A DNA stretch of 64,000 nt from an uncultured Eubacteriales bacterium (GCA_949294665.1 CASFID010000003.1:1-64000); one strand, 5' to 3'; positions 25,454 to 35,130 are shown, numbered from the stretch's first letter. Notes: a model not told the origin generated them from the sequence alone. Program-made: numbers and translations.

Positions 25454-25885
25454 TTACTCTCCTACCATAAACGTCAACTCTGCGCTGACAACTACCTTTC
25501 CGTCTACATATGCCGTCGCCTGACCTACACCGACGGGGCCTTTGTTCTTGATGATCTTCGTCTCAAGTTTCAGCGTATCCCCCGGGAATACCATGCCTTT
25601 GAAACGGCATTTCTGTACGCCTCCGAAAAATGCGATCTTGCCTTTGTTCTCCGGCACGCTTAAAATAGCGACCGCCCCTGTCTGCGCAAGCGCCTCAAGG
25701 ATGAGCACGCCCGGCATCACTGCTTTCTGCGGGAAATGTCCGCGAAAAAAATCTTCCCTGTATGTTACCGCTTTATATCCCACGGCATACTGTCCCGGCT
25801 CATAGTCCTCGATCTTGTCAAGAAGAAGAAACGGGTGTCTGTGGGGGATGATCTCCTGGATCTGTTCTACATTTAAACTGTTCAT
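25454..25885 (-). CDS. fabZ: 3-hydroxyacyl-ACP dehydratase FabZ
   Basis: The 143-residue hot-dog enzyme removes water from 3-hydroxyacyl-ACP. It shows the catalytic [14 protein letters not shown] block (His15/His17) and [20 protein letters not shown] with the catalytic Glu. ATG 25885 follows AAAGGAAGC; the frame extends upstream into an intergenic repeat but without a better start. It lies between accB and accC. Confidence 0.95.
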   Translation of the reverse strand: MNSLNVEQIQEIIPHRHPFLLLDKIEDYEPGQYAVGYKAVTYREDFFRGHFPQKAVMPGVLILEALAQTGAVAILSVPENKGKIAFFGGVQKCRFKGMVFPGDTLKLETKIIKNKGPVGVGQATAYVDGKVVVSAELTFMVGE

Positions 25886-25934
25886 GATTCTGCTTCCTTT
25901 CTGTGCCATATGCCCGCGCATGCTCCGTCCGCTC

Positions 25935-26069
25935 GTCCGCATGCCTACAGCTCGATTTCGCATGCTTCGCCGCTTCATCTCGCTGTGTGGCTATCGCCAT
26001 ATGCCACATCTCAGAACTCTGTCTGCAGGCAAGCCTGCAACAGTGTTCTTCCCTGTGGCGCATGCGGAC
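25935..26069. repeat. Structured intergenic repeat between accB and fabZ
   Basis: Inverted 10-bp arms GTCCGCATGC (25935-25944) and GCATGCGGAC (26060-26069) enclose about 115 bp with two further hairpins (GTGGC/GCCAC around 25990-26010, and TGCAGGC/GCCTGCA around 26026-26041). Parts resemble the gap between fabF and fabG (a shared GATGAAGCG-CGAAGC stretch). No convincing protein is encoded. Confidence 0.55.
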
Positions 26070-26596
26070 TAGCTTATTACAAAGAGTGGCTGGCCGTATT
26101 CTACGCCCTGACCGTTTTCTACGAGGATTGCTTTTATGGTTCCTGTGAAGTCACTTTCGATCTCGTTCATCAGCTTCATTGCCTCTACGATCGCCAGTAC
26201 CTGACCTTCTTTTACGCTGTCCCCTATTTTTACGAAAGGCTCCGCGTCTTCTGCCGGCGCCGCATAGAATGTGCCGACAAGAGGGGATTTCACGATATTA
26301 TCTGCCGGTAGATTGCCGTCTCCTGCCGCCGGTGCAGCTGTGTCTGCTGCGCTGACTGCCGTCGGAGCCTCTGCCCCAGCGGGCGGAACCGGGACAGACG
26401 CTGCGGGTATTGCCGGGGGCGCTGCCGGTACGGGTGGTGCCGGAGGCGCCATCGGTACAGGAGGCGCCGGTACCTGAACGATCTTATCGCTTGTTTTCTT
26501 GAGAGAAAGCTTTACTCCGTCTTCCTCGTATTTAAATTCTGTAAGTTCAGAATCCGAAACAGCTTTTACTAATTCCAATACCTGTTCAACTTTCAT
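26069..26596 (-). CDS. accB: Biotin carboxyl carrier protein of acetyl-CoA carboxylase
   Basis: The 175-residue protein has a helical N-terminus (1-38), a Pro/Ala-rich hinge (about 41-100) and a biotinyl domain with Lys141 in EAMKLMN, the biotin attachment site. The hinge is unusually rich in Pro-Pro-Val/Ala repeats. ATG 26596 follows GAGAGG by 8 bases; the GTG three codons earlier is too close. It lies 12 bp after fabF. Confidence 0.95.
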   Translation of the reverse strand: MKVEQVLELVKAVSDSELTEFKYEEDGVKLSLKKTSDKIVQVPAPPVPMAPPAPPVPAAPPAIPAASVPVPPAGAEAPTAVSAADTAAPAAGDGNLPADNIVKSPLVGTFYAAPAEDAEPFVKIGDSVKEGQVLAIVEAMKLMNEIESDFTGTIKAILVENGQGVEYGQPLFVIS

Positions 26597-26608
26597 TGCA
26601 CGCACCTC

Positions 26609-27850
26609 TCACCCTTCAAACTTCTTGACCAACAGTGTCGCATTATGACCGCCGAATCCCAGAGAATTCGTCAGCACACAGTTCACATCTTTCTCGACCG
26701 GTGCGCCGACTGTATAGTTCAGGTCGCACTCCGGATCCACATTCTCGGTTCCTACCGTCTGATGGATAAATCCATCCTGGATCGTCTTGACACATGTCAC
26801 GAACTCCACGCCGCCTGCGGCTCCGAGCAGATGCCCGATCATGGACTTGGTAGAGTTGACGGAAACATTTTTCGCCGCATCGCCGAGTGCGAATTTGATC
26901 GCTTTTGTCTCAAACAGATCATTGTGGTGTGTACTTGTTCCATGAGCATTAATGTAATCGATCTGCTCCGGCGCTGCGCCTGCCTCCTCCATAGCAAGTT
27001 TCATAGCCATTCCCGCGCCTTCTCCGTCCTCAGCCGGAGAAGTGATATGATATGCGTCGCCTGTAGCGCCATACCCCGCAAGTTCTGCGTAAATGTGCGC
27101 TCCTCTTGCTTTCGCATGCTCCAGTTCCTCCAGGACAACAATACCCGCACCCTCGCCGAGTACAAATCCATCTCTGTCCTGATCGAACGGACGGGAAGCT
27201 TTCATCGGATCCGGATTTACGGAAAGTGCTGTCAGAGCCGTAAATCCTGCAATGCCTGTGGGACAGATCGCCGCCTCTGTTCCTCCTGCTACCATTACGT
27301 CAGCGTCGCCGTACTGGATCGCACGCAGGGCGTCTCCGATACAATGTGTTCCGGATGCGCATGCTGTCACGACGTTCGTACATTTTCCTTTCAGTCCGAG
27401 CTGGATGGAAATATTTCCCGCCGCCATGTTGGAGATCATCAGCGGAACCATCAGCGGGTGTACTCTGCTCGGCCCTTTTGTGATGATCTTCTCATAGTTC
27501 GTCTCCACACACTGCAGGCTTCCGATACCGGAGCCCACGATCACGCCGACTCTGTACGGATCTTCGTTCTCCATATTGATGCCGGCGTCGTCAAACGCCT
27601 CTTTTGCAGCCGCCACCGCATACTGTGAGAATGGCTCCATTCTCTTGGCAGCCTTCGCGTCCATGCGGTCCTTCGCAACAAAATCCTTTACCTCAGCCGC
27701 GATCTTAACTTTGAAATCAGAAGCATCAAACTTCGTGATCGGTCCGATCCCGACCTTGCCTTCCTTAATACCGGTCCAGAACTCATCCACCGTATTCCCG
27801 ATCGGCGTCACAGCCCCCAGCCCGGTCACTACAACTCTTCTCTTCTCCAT
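26609..27850 (-). CDS. fabF: 3-oxoacyl-ACP synthase II FabF
   Basis: The 413-residue condensing enzyme elongates acyl-ACP with malonyl-ACP. Catalytic Cys164 lies in VTACASGTHC, with the histidines in NAHGTSTHHND and KSMIGHLLGAAGG. The start at MEKRRVVVTG matches family length; an AAAGGG site lies about 12 bases upstream. It is separated from fabG by a 403-bp structured gap. Confidence 0.95.
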   Translation of the reverse strand: MEKRRVVVTGLGAVTPIGNTVDEFWTGIKEGKVGIGPITKFDASDFKVKIAAEVKDFVAKDRMDAKAAKRMEPFSQYAVAAAKEAFDDAGINMENEDPYRVGVIVGSGIGSLQCVETNYEKIITKGPSRVHPLMVPLMISNMAAGNISIQLGLKGKCTNVVTACASGTHCIGDALRAIQYGDADVMVAGGTEAAICPTGIAGFTALTALSVNPDPMKASRPFDQDRDGFVLGEGAGIVVLEELEHAKARGAHIYAELAGYGATGDAYHITSPAEDGEGAGMAMKLAMEEAGAAPEQIDYINAHGTSTHHNDLFETKAIKFALGDAAKNVSVNSTKSMIGHLLGAAGGVEFVTCVKTIQDGFIHQTVGTENVDPECDLNYTVGAPVEKDVNCVLTNSLGFGGHNATLLVKKFEG

Positions 27851-28253
27851 ATCTAAATCTATCCCTTTCCGAGACAGAGAGTTCCATCTGTCTCTTCCAA
27901 AACATACTATCTCACACGATCCTGCTTCCCATAGGATCATGCTCCCCTTTCACATCAACTTCCGCTGAAACCAAGTTCCCTTTTTGCAATAACGCAGCCG
28001 GAACGGTCTGCGTTGTCACTAAGGACCGTAGAGGAACGCCAGCACTTAGGCCGCGTCCTTTGCGGCCTTACGTACCGCTGCGTTCCGGCCCGAGCGAAAG
28101 CGCGTCCGCAGGAACCTGCTCCGACCTGCTCAGTTCGATTCCGCTTCGCTTCATCTCACTGAGGGCATTCGCCCAATATCGCGAGAAAGAAATGATCATT
28201 TGCAGATACCTCTGCATGCTCCTTTCTTTCTCGAGATGCAGGTCTCACTTAAA
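27851..28253. repeat. Gap between fabG and fabF with a structured repeat element
   Basis: This 403-bp interval inside the fatty acid operon holds no confident gene. Arms GCCGGAACG (27998-28006) and CGTTCCGGC (28082-28090) enclose a hairpin AGGCCGC (28049-28055)-GTCCTTT-GCGGCCT (28063-28069) flanked by ACTT and TACGT. The same hairpin frame, with a different but still paired stem, occurs between tRNA genes at 58493-58522. Downstream, about 28136-28165 resembles the accB-fabZ gap. A 49-codon ORF with a ribosome site (from about 28218 leftward) is probably repeat-derived. Confidence 0.6.
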
Positions 28254-28994
28254 TCACATCGCCATGCCGCCGTCTACGCCCAGCACCTGTCCTGTGATAT
28301 ACCTCGCTCCGTCGTCTGCCAGAAATGCCGCTGCATTTGCAATGTCTTCGGTCTCGCCGAATTTCCCCAGCGGGATCTGTACCACAGCGCCCTCTTTTAC
28401 TTTATCTGAAAGCACTTCTGTCATCTCTGTATTGATGAATCCCGGTGCGATCGCGTTTACTGTGATCCCGCGGCTTGCAAGTTCTCTTGCCGCAGACTTT
28501 GTAAGTCCGATCACGCCCGCCTTTGACGCAGAATAGTTTGCCTGTCCTGCATTTCCAAGCACTCCGGATACAGACGCCATATTGATGATGCGTCCGCCGC
28601 GCTGTTTGATCATCTGGCGCGCTACGAAGCGGATGCAGTTAAATGTTCCTTTCAGGTTCGTGTCGAGAACCGCGTCATAATCTTCCTCTGTCATCTTCAT
28701 AAGAAGACCGTCTCTTGTGATACCTGCATTATTTACGAGGATATCCACTCTTCCGAATGTCGCGATGATCTCTTTGAACATCTCTTCGCAGGCATGGAAA
28801 TCAGATACGTTACACTGTCTGATCTCGGCAGTTCCGCCGTTGTCCTCGATCTCTTTTTTCACTTCTTCCGCGCGCTCTTTAGATCCATTGTAGTTGATCA
28901 CTACTGTCGCGCCCTCGGATGCAAGCTTTATGGCGATCGCTCTTCCGATTCCTCTGGAAGCGCCTGTTACTACAGCAACTTTTCCATTTAACAT
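28254..28994 (-). CDS. fabG: 3-oxoacyl-ACP reductase FabG
   Basis: The 246-residue short-chain dehydrogenase reduces 3-oxoacyl-ACP with NADPH. It shows [18 protein letters not shown], the catalytic Ser in MASVSG and YSASK. Its start overlaps the end of fabD by 7 bp. Confidence 0.96.
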   Translation of the reverse strand: MLNGKVAVVTGASRGIGRAIAIKLASEGATVVINYNGSKERAEEVKKEIEDNGGTAEIRQCNVSDFHACEEMFKEIIATFGRVDILVNNAGITRDGLLMKMTEEDYDAVLDTNLKGTFNCIRFVARQMIKQRGGRIINMASVSGVLGNAGQANYSASKAGVIGLTKSAARELASRGITVNAIAPGFINTEMTEVLSDKVKEGAVVQIPLGKFGETEDIANAAAFLADDGARYITGQVLGVDGGMAM

Positions 28995-29908
28995 AATTCA
29001 CTTACCACCTTGTCTACATCTTCCCATGTGCCGACATTGTATACTTTCACGTCACGGCTGATCTTACGCATGAATCCTGCCAGTGTTCTTCCCGGCCCGA
29101 TCTCTACAAATGTATCCACTCCATCGGCGATCATGTTCTCCACACTCTGCTGCCAGCGCACAGATGAGGCCACCTGTTTTGCCAGGAGCGCTTTTGTCTC
29201 GGAAATATCCGTCACGTATTCTGCCGTTACATTTGTCACGTAAGGGATCTCAAGCGGGGAAAGCTGTACGCCTGCGAGCACCTGTCCCAGTTCTCTTCCG
29301 GCTTCTTCCAGCATCGGAGAGTGGAACGGGCCGCTTACGTTCAGCGGCATTACTCTCTTTGCTCCGGCAGCTTTCAATTCCTCCGACGCCTTCTCCACGC
29401 TCTCTTTCCATCCCGTGATAACGATCTGTCCCGGACAATTGTAGTTGGCGATCGTCACGCCGTCGATCGGATCAACGACTTTCTCGATATCCTCACCTTT
29501 CATGCCCAGCACTGCCGCCATTGTTCCTTTTCCGCCCGGCACCGCGTTCTGCATAAGGATGCCGCGCTTTCTCACTGTGGTGATGGCGTCCTCCGTACTC
29601 ATTCCGCCTGCCGATGCGATCGCGCAGTACTCGCCAAGGCTTAATCCTGCCGTCACATCAGCCTTTAAGCCCCGCTCTCTCAATACATGTTCCATTGCCA
29701 GACAGACAGTCACAAGCGCTGCCTGTGTATACTCCGTCTGATCCAGCTTATCATTTTCTTCAAAGCATAATGCTTTCATATCTATGTCCAGCAGTTCCGT
29801 CGCCTTATCGATGACTTTTCTTGCTGTTTCACTCTGTTCATAAAAATCTTTGCCCATTCCGGCTTTCTGTGCTCCCTGTCCCGGGAACATAAATGCGATC
29901 TTACTCAT
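28988..29908 (-). CDS. fabD: Malonyl-CoA:ACP transacylase FabD
   Basis: The 306-residue enzyme loads malonate onto ACP. It shows [13 protein letters not shown], the nucleophile elbow GLSLGEY and the His-containing SGPFHSPML. It overlaps fabK by 8 bp and fabG by 7 bp, so all three are translationally coupled. Confidence 0.96.
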   Translation of the reverse strand: MSKIAFMFPGQGAQKAGMGKDFYEQSETARKVIDKATELLDIDMKALCFEENDKLDQTEYTQAALVTVCLAMEHVLRERGLKADVTAGLSLGEYCAIASAGGMSTEDAITTVRKRGILMQNAVPGGKGTMAAVLGMKGEDIEKVVDPIDGVTIANYNCPGQIVITGWKESVEKASEELKAAGAKRVMPLNVSGPFHSPMLEEAGRELGQVLAGVQLSPLEIPYVTNVTAEYVTDISETKALLAKQVASSVRWQQSVENMIADGVDTFVEIGPGRTLAGFMRKISRDVKVYNVGTWEDVDKVVSELC

Positions 29909-30839
29909 AGAAACCTTTGCCTCCGATCAGGTCATCTGTCTCTTTTACAAGTTTCTGGATCAGGTCATGGCATGACATCTTTTCTTTGACCATACCGGCG
30001 ATCTGTCCTGCCATTACGCTTCCCGTCTTCACATCGCCGTCTACAACGGCTTTTCTCAGGCCGCCAAGCGTCAGAAGTTCGAGTTCCTCAAAGGATGCCC
30101 CCGCCTGCTCTTTCTGTAAATACTCTTTTGTCATCTGATTCCTCAGGGCGCGTACCGGATGTCCTGTCGAACGTCCCGTTACTCTTGAGTCGATATCCCT
30201 TGCCTTGATGATCATATCTTTATAATTTTCATGAACCTGAGATTCATTCGTAACCACAAAGTGAGTTCCCATCTGTACGCCCTGGGCTCCCAGCATAAAT
30301 GCCGCCGCGATCCCTCTTCCGTCGGCAATACCGCCCGCAGCGATGGCCGGAACACTCACTGCATCTACGACCTGCGGTACAAGTACCATTGTCGTATTCT
30401 CGCCGATGTGTCCGCCTGCCTCGGTTCCCTCTGCGACGAGTGCATCGGCGCCGCATCTCTCCATACGCTTTGCAAGCGCAACAGATGCGATAACCGGGAT
30501 CACCTTGACTCCGGCTTCTTTCCACATCTTCATATATTTCTCCGGAGAACCTGCGCCTGTCGTAACGACTTTTACGCCTTCCTCCACAATAACTTTTGCC
30601 ACATCGTCCGCATATGGACTCATGAGCATGATATTTACTCCAAATGGCTTGTCAGTGAGTTTCTTTGCCTCTCTGACCTGATCACGCACCCAGTCAGCCG
30701 GCGCACTCGCAGCACCGATCAGTCCCAAGCCGCCGGCTTCGGATACGGCGGCTGCAAGATGATACTCAGCAACCCAGGCCATTCCTCCCTGAATGATCGG
30801 ATATTCAATTCCTAATAGTTCGGTTACTTTTGTTTTCAT
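29901..30839 (-). CDS. fabK: Enoyl-ACP reductase FabK
   Basis: The 312-residue FMN enzyme reduces enoyl-ACP with NAD(P)H, replacing FabI. It shows YPIIQGGMAWVAEYHLAAAVSEAGGLG, EGTEAGGHIGE and the AAGGIADGRGIAAAFMLGAQGVQ phosphate-binding block of FabK. AAAGG precedes the ATG. Its place between acpP and fabD is the common Bacillota order, which supports FabK rather than a nitronate oxidase. Confidence 0.94.
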   Translation of the reverse strand: MKTKVTELLGIEYPIIQGGMAWVAEYHLAAAVSEAGGLGLIGAASAPADWVRDQVREAKKLTDKPFGVNIMLMSPYADDVAKVIVEEGVKVVTTGAGSPEKYMKMWKEAGVKVIPVIASVALAKRMERCGADALVAEGTEAGGHIGENTTMVLVPQVVDAVSVPAIAAGGIADGRGIAAAFMLGAQGVQMGTHFVVTNESQVHENYKDMIIKARDIDSRVTGRSTGHPVRALRNQMTKEYLQKEQAGASFEELELLTLGGLRKAVVDGDVKTGSVMAGQIAGMVKEKMSCHDLIQKLVKETDDLIGGKGFYE

Positions 30840-30876
30840 ACTCTACAACCTTTCTTTCTCTTAAAATGAACCAGTC

Positions 30877-31101
30877 TTATTTGTGTGCCTCAAGATATTT
30901 TACAACATCGCCGATCGTATTGATCTGCTCCAGGTCCTCAGACGGGATCTCAACCTCGAACTCTTCCTCGAATGCCATTACCATTTCAAACAGGTCCAGG
31001 GAATCCGCTCCAAGGTCGTCTTTGAAAGATGTCTCCTCTGTAAGTGTGTCAACGTCTGCGTTTAATGAGTCTGCTACAATTTCTTTGATCTTCTCTAACA
31101 T
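30877..31101 (-). CDS. acpP: Acyl carrier protein
   Basis: The 74-residue acidic protein carries the 4'-phosphopantetheine on Ser34 in the GADSLD motif. An AAAGGAAAAG site precedes the ATG. It lies between fabH and fabK. Confidence 0.97.
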   Translation of the reverse strand: MLEKIKEIVADSLNADVDTLTEETSFKDDLGADSLDLFEMVMAFEEEFEVEIPSEDLEQINTIGDVVKYLEAHK

Positions 31102-31222
31102 GGTTTCTCTTTTCCTTTCTTACTTGAAAATATTTTCCCCTCCCGGGGATTGTGTCGCTCCGCCATGCGGAGAGAATGTATTGTAATCCGGCTTATGCCG
31201 GTGATTACCGTGATCAGTCGGC

Positions 31223-32194
31223 TTACCACTCGAACAGGTTTGCCGCCCAGGTAAGCCCTGCGCCGAATCCGGCCATCACGATCTTCTGTCCTTTTGTAAA
31301 CATTCCTTTACGGTTCATCTCGTCCATGAGGATCGGCACTGTCGCAGCGGAAGTATTCGCATACTCCTCAAGATCCATCGGGAACTTCGAGATATCTGTC
31401 TTCAATCGCTTCGCCACTGCCTCGATGATTCTCCTGTTTGCCTGATGGAGGACAAAATAATCGATCTCTTCAAGTGAATTTCCCGTTTCTTCCAGGACTT
31501 CTTCTATAATTTCAGGCACTTTGCGGACAGCGAACTTGAACACGCCCTGTCCGTCCATATGGATATAAGATTCTTTCACTGCGTCAGGTTCCAGCTCTTT
31601 TTCCCAGTTCTTACGGTGTCTGCTCAGTCCTGTCAAAGCCGGGCCTTTCACACCGTCCGAATGAGCCGCCATGTGCACCGGGCTTCCTTCTTCCGCTCTC
31701 AGAAGAGCCGCCCCTGCGCCGTCTCCGAACAGGATGCACGTACTCCTGTCTGTCCAGTCGATCATATTGCTCATACTGTCGGCGCCGATCACCATCACTG
31801 TCCGGCAAAAGCCTGCGCTTATGTATGCCTGTGCAGTGTTGAAAGCAAGTACAAAACCCGTACAGGCCGCGTTCAGGTCATAGCCCACCGCGTGAGACGC
31901 GCCGATTATTTTCTGCACTTCACATGCAGCGCACGGGAAAACCGTCTCCGATGATGAAGTCGCCACAAGGATCATATCGATCTCCTCCGGATCGATCCCA
32001 CTCTGTTCCACGGCGCGCAGCGCAGCCTGGCCCGCCATGTATGAAGTTGTCTCTTCATCAATAATATGACGCTTTCCGATCCCGGTCCTCTCCCGTATCC
32101 ACTCGTCGTTCGTATCCACGATTTTAGACAGATCGTCATTATCCATCACGCGGGGAGGTACGTAAGAGCCGGTTCCACATATTTTTCCAACCAT
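31223..32194 (-). CDS. fabH: 3-oxoacyl-ACP synthase III FabH
   Basis: The 323-residue condensing enzyme starts chain synthesis from acyl-CoA and malonyl-ACP. The triad is visible: Cys111 in NAACTGF, His in HQANRRI and Asn/Gly in the GFGAGLTW context. GGAG precedes the ATG by about 8 bases. It is the first gene of the operon, about 120 bp downstream of a promoter covered by FabT-like sites. Confidence 0.96.
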   Translation of the reverse strand: MVGKICGTGSYVPPRVMDNDDLSKIVDTNDEWIRERTGIGKRHIIDEETTSYMAGQAALRAVEQSGIDPEEIDMILVATSSSETVFPCAACEVQKIIGASHAVGYDLNAACTGFVLAFNTAQAYISAGFCRTVMVIGADSMSNMIDWTDRSTCILFGDGAGAALLRAEEGSPVHMAAHSDGVKGPALTGLSRHRKNWEKELEPDAVKESYIHMDGQGVFKFAVRKVPEIIEEVLEETGNSLEEIDYFVLHQANRRIIEAVAKRLKTDISKFPMDLEEYANTSAATVPILMDEMNRKGMFTKGQKIVMAGFGAGLTWAANLFEW

Positions 32195-32285
32195 TTCTAT
32201 TCTCCAAATCTCTCAAATTGCGACAGTTCAGTCCACGTCATTCATAAAACCACGTTTTGCGCTTATCTCAGCTGCCGCATCAATT

Positions 32286-32322
32286 TTACTTTGAGTCTTA
32301 AATACTTTGACTTTCAAAGTAT
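32286..32322. promoter_or_regulatory. Tandem FabT-type operators at the fabH promoter
   Basis: A perfect 9+3+9 palindrome spans 32302-32322 (ATACTTTGA, CTT, TCAAAGTAT). A second, imperfect site with TTTGA-GTC-TTAAA is centred at about 32296, 16 bp away. Both fit the FabT pattern TTTGA-N3-TCAAA. The first covers the -10 region, so binding would block transcription. Confidence 0.75.
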
Positions 32323-32345
32323 ATCACACTGCACTTATTTGTCAA
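32318..32345 (-). promoter_or_regulatory. fabH: Promoter of the fatty acid synthesis operon
   Basis: TTGACA (32340-32345), a 16-bp spacer and TATACT (32318-32323) on the minus strand, near-consensus for sigma-A. Confidence 0.75.
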
Positions 32346-32382
32346 CCAGTTTTTTGTAATAAAAATGTAACATTTTTTGTAA

Positions 32383-32427
32383 TAAATAAGGCGCCTGAAA
32401 TGCTCCTGATCGACATCTCAGACACCT
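32383..32427 (-). terminator. Terminator of the BCCT-dehydrogenase-aldolase-kinase operon
   Basis: AGGTGTCTGA and TCAGGCGCCT (minus strand; 32418-32427 with 32389-32398) pair with G-U pairs, followed by TTATTTATT. It lies just after the BCCT gene stop. Confidence 0.6.
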
Positions 32428-32453
32428 AATACACTTATCAGATAAACGTTCTT

Positions 32454-33953
32454 TTATTTTCGGTCTTTCACCATTCTCCTAAGAGCATACAGAACCAGGA
32501 AACATATAAATATCATCGGCAGTCCCGTCAGAACGCTTGCAGTCTGCATTGTTTCCAGCCCTCCGATCCTTGTCAGGGAAAGGGCGAATACTACAAATAC
32601 GACGGACCACACTACCCGGTTCCATCTGGCCGGCTCCTGGTCTCCTCTTAAATTCCTGCTCGTCACAGAAGCAAGGATAAATGCAGAAGAGTCGATCGTT
32701 GTCGCCATGAAGATGATCGCGACGACACAGAACAGCAGAGACAGTATATCTGTAAACGGAAGCGTCTCCAGAATCGCCATCACCGCAGCCTCATTCCCCT
32801 GCGTTTGCAAAATGCCGACCAGATCTGCCTTCCCGCTCATCTGCAGATCCAGCGCATAGCAGCCTAATACAGAGAAACTGAGGATACAGCCAAGCGAACC
32901 GTATCCGATCATACCGAAGATCACCTGGCGTATTGTTCTTCCGCGTGATATCCTGGCTGTGAACAATCCCATGATCGGAATATAAGACAGCCACCAGCCC
33001 CAGTAGAAGATCGTCCACTGCTGAGGAAATCCACTTTTCCCGAAAGGATCCGTGTACGTACTCATCCGGAAGAATTCGTCCACATAAAGGCCGATGCTGT
33101 TAAGCTCCACATCAATCACCCTTCCCGGGCCGGTAAGCAGCATGATGACGACGATAAACAGGATCGCAATATAAATATTGATATCGCTGAGTATCTTTAT
33201 CCCTTTATCCAGCCCTCTCCACACACTTGTCGTAAAGATGGCGAACCAGAGGAGGAACACCGCGGTCAGGAGTCTCTCGTCATTTGGGATATGAAACACT
33301 TTGCTTATGATCCTGCAGATCAATGGGGCGGAAATTCCCATGGATGTGCCGATCCCGCCGAGCACTGCAAACACGGTAAAAATATCGATTACCTTTGACA
33401 GCCATCCTTTTTTCTTTTTCGTCAGTGTGCAGATATCTCCAAGGCGCACGGATTCCCGTCTCTTCACATGCATCTGATATGCGATCGCCACCGCCGCCGG
33501 AGCATAGAAAAGCCACGCGCTCGGGCCCCAGTGAAACTGACCGTACATATGCGCATACTCATATGCCTGGATCGACTGAGGTTCCACGCCAAAGGGCGTG
33601 CTTGTCAGATAAGATATCGGCTCGATAAATGAAAAGATCATCAGCGAGCTCGCGATCCCGGTGCAAAACATCATAGCCATCCAGCTGAAATCATTATATT
33701 CCGGCTTTTCTCCGGCGTCTCCCAGCACGATCTTCCCATAGCGGCTGAAAGACAGCCACACGAGAAATGCTACAAGCACCACATATACGATCACATATAG
33801 AAACCCGAGATCATACTCCATAAAATGAAGCATCTGATCTACGATAACTTTGCTCTGATCCGGCGCCAGAAACAGGACCAGAATGATGATAATGCTGACT
33901 GCGATCGAAATCAAAAAAACTGGTTTATCAATCCCATTAAGGATTTTTTTCAA
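32454..33953 (-). CDS. BCCT-family transporter
   Basis: The 499-residue protein has about twelve hydrophobic helices and the BCCT signature WTIFYWGWWLSYIPIMGLF followed by ARISRGRT, plus an aromatic TM region. The family carries betaine, choline, carnitine or related zwitterions with Na+ or H+, or by exchange. It is the last gene after aldolase, kinase and dehydrogenase genes, so here it likely imports the substrate of that pathway. The substrate is not readable from sequence, and this neighbourhood is unusual for a BCCT protein. Confidence 0.9.
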   Translation of the reverse strand: MKKILNGIDKPVFLISIAVSIIIILVLFLAPDQSKVIVDQMLHFMEYDLGFLYVIVYVVLVAFLVWLSFSRYGKIVLGDAGEKPEYNDFSWMAMMFCTGIASSLMIFSFIEPISYLTSTPFGVEPQSIQAYEYAHMYGQFHWGPSAWLFYAPAAVAIAYQMHVKRRESVRLGDICTLTKKKKGWLSKVIDIFTVFAVLGGIGTSMGISAPLICRIISKVFHIPNDERLLTAVFLLWFAIFTTSVWRGLDKGIKILSDINIYIAILFIVVIMLLTGPGRVIDVELNSIGLYVDEFFRMSTYTDPFGKSGFPQQWTIFYWGWWLSYIPIMGLFTARISRGRTIRQVIFGMIGYGSLGCILSFSVLGCYALDLQMSGKADLVGILQTQGNEAAVMAILETLPFTDILSLLFCVVAIIFMATTIDSSAFILASVTSRNLRGDQEPARWNRVVWSVVFVVFALSLTRIGGLETMQTASVLTGLPMIFICFLVLYALRRMVKDRK

Positions 33954-33966
33954 ATTCTCTCCTCCT

Positions 33967-35130
33967 TTACCGGTAGGATTTATGTAAAATCTCCATTACC
34001 CGCTCTTTTGTCAGAGGCCGGGGTTCAATCTCAAACAACTCTCCCGCGTATTCCATGGCATTTGTGCAGAAGACTTCCAGTTCGCTTTCTCTGATGCCGT
34101 AATCTGACATCCTGAGTTCATTCACCCCGCAGGCCTTTTCCATCTCTTTCAGACGCGTCAGGAGCGCATTCTCATCAGCGTCCGGATCGCCGGTCAGGGC
34201 CCGCGCCATATCTCTGTACCTTTCCGGTATCACGTCGACAAAGCTCGCAAAATACTCGTCGGCTATCATCAAAAGCGCCGCTCCGTGCGGCAGATCGTCG
34301 TGATACGCCCCCATGGCCTGCCCGATCGAATGATTGGATGTACAGTTTGAGATCGCTTCAACGATCCCTGAATAGGAACTCGCCATAGCCACTTTTTCAC
34401 GGGCATCCAGGTCTTTTCCGTCTTGTACGACCTTGATCAGGTTCTCACCCAGAAGCGATATACTCTTCAGAGCAAACATATCGCTGATCGGAGTCGCCAC
34501 ATTGGCAATATACCCTTCCATCGCATGAAACAGAGCGTCAAACCCCTGAAATGCCGTGAGCGTCCTGGGAACGGATACCATCAGTTCCGCATCAACGAAC
34601 GCCATCGACGCAAATAATTCTTCCGATCCGAATCCAAGTTTCTCATTCGTCTCTTCTTTTGTGATGACTACCCACGGGTTTACTTCACTTCCCGTACCGG
34701 CAGTAGTCGGTATCGCTATGATGGGAAGCGGTCTGTTCTTGATCTTGTTTCCTCTTCCGGATCCTGTCACAACATAATCCCAGAGATCGCCTTCATTTGT
34801 GCTGACCAGGGCGATCGACTTGGCAGAATCTATACTGCTGCCTCCTCCAAATCCGATGACCATATCGCACTGTTCCCTGCGGCACAGTTCCGCCGCCTCC
34901 GTGACCTGTCGCTTTCCGGGATTCGGATGTACTTTATCGTAGAGCATACTGTCCGCGCCGTTCTTCCTGAGAAGCTCCTGTATTCTGTCTACATATCCAC
35001 CCTCTTTGATCCATGCATCCGGTGTGGTCACGATCATGGCCTTCTTCCCCGGCAGCTCCACTGTGCCTAATTTTTCCAGGCATCCTGCGCCAAAATACAT
35101 TTTTGTAGGAATATAAAATTCGTGTCTCAT
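33967..35130 (-). CDS. Iron-containing alcohol dehydrogenase
   Basis: The 387-residue enzyme has the group III ADH fold: GGGSSIDSAKSIAL (NAD binding), AIPTTAGTGSEV, FDALFHAMEGY and the metal-binding LPHG segment. It interconverts an alcohol and an aldehyde or ketone with NAD(P). It lies 21 bp after the aldolase gene. In this pathway it could reduce the aldehyde released by the aldolase or oxidise an imported polyol; the sequence does not decide. Confidence 0.9.
   Translation of the reverse strand: MRHEFYIPTKMYFGAGCLEKLGTVELPGKKAMIVTTPDAWIKEGGYVDRIQELLRKNGADSMLYDKVHPNPGKRQVTEAAELCRREQCDMVIGFGGGSSIDSAKSIALVSTNEGDLWDYVVTGSGRGNKIKNRPLPIIAIPTTAGTGSEVNPWVVITKEETNEKLGFGSEELFASMAFVDAELMVSVPRTLTAFQGFDALFHAMEGYIANVATPISDMFALKSISLLGENLIKVVQDGKDLDAREKVAMASSYSGIVEAISNCTSNHSIGQAMGAYHDDLPHGAALLMIADEYFASFVDVIPERYRDMARALTGDPDADENALLTRLKEMEKACGVNELRMSDYGIRESELEVFCTNAMEYAGELFEIEPRPLTKERVMEILHKSYR

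Noticed and set aside
25818-26063. Minus-strand ORF of 81 codons between accB and fabZ, rich in Arg/His/Glu
   Set aside because: It is made of the inverted-repeat unit and runs out of frame into fabZ; more likely repeat-derived than a gene.
26271-26477. Plus-strand ORF rich in Gly/Ala/Thr
   Set aside because: It is the complement of the Pro/Ala-rich hinge of accB and has no start context.
28060-28536. Plus-strand ORF of 158 codons over the fabG-fabF gap
   Set aside because: It runs through a structured repeat and antisense to fabG; no ribosome site or recognisable domain.
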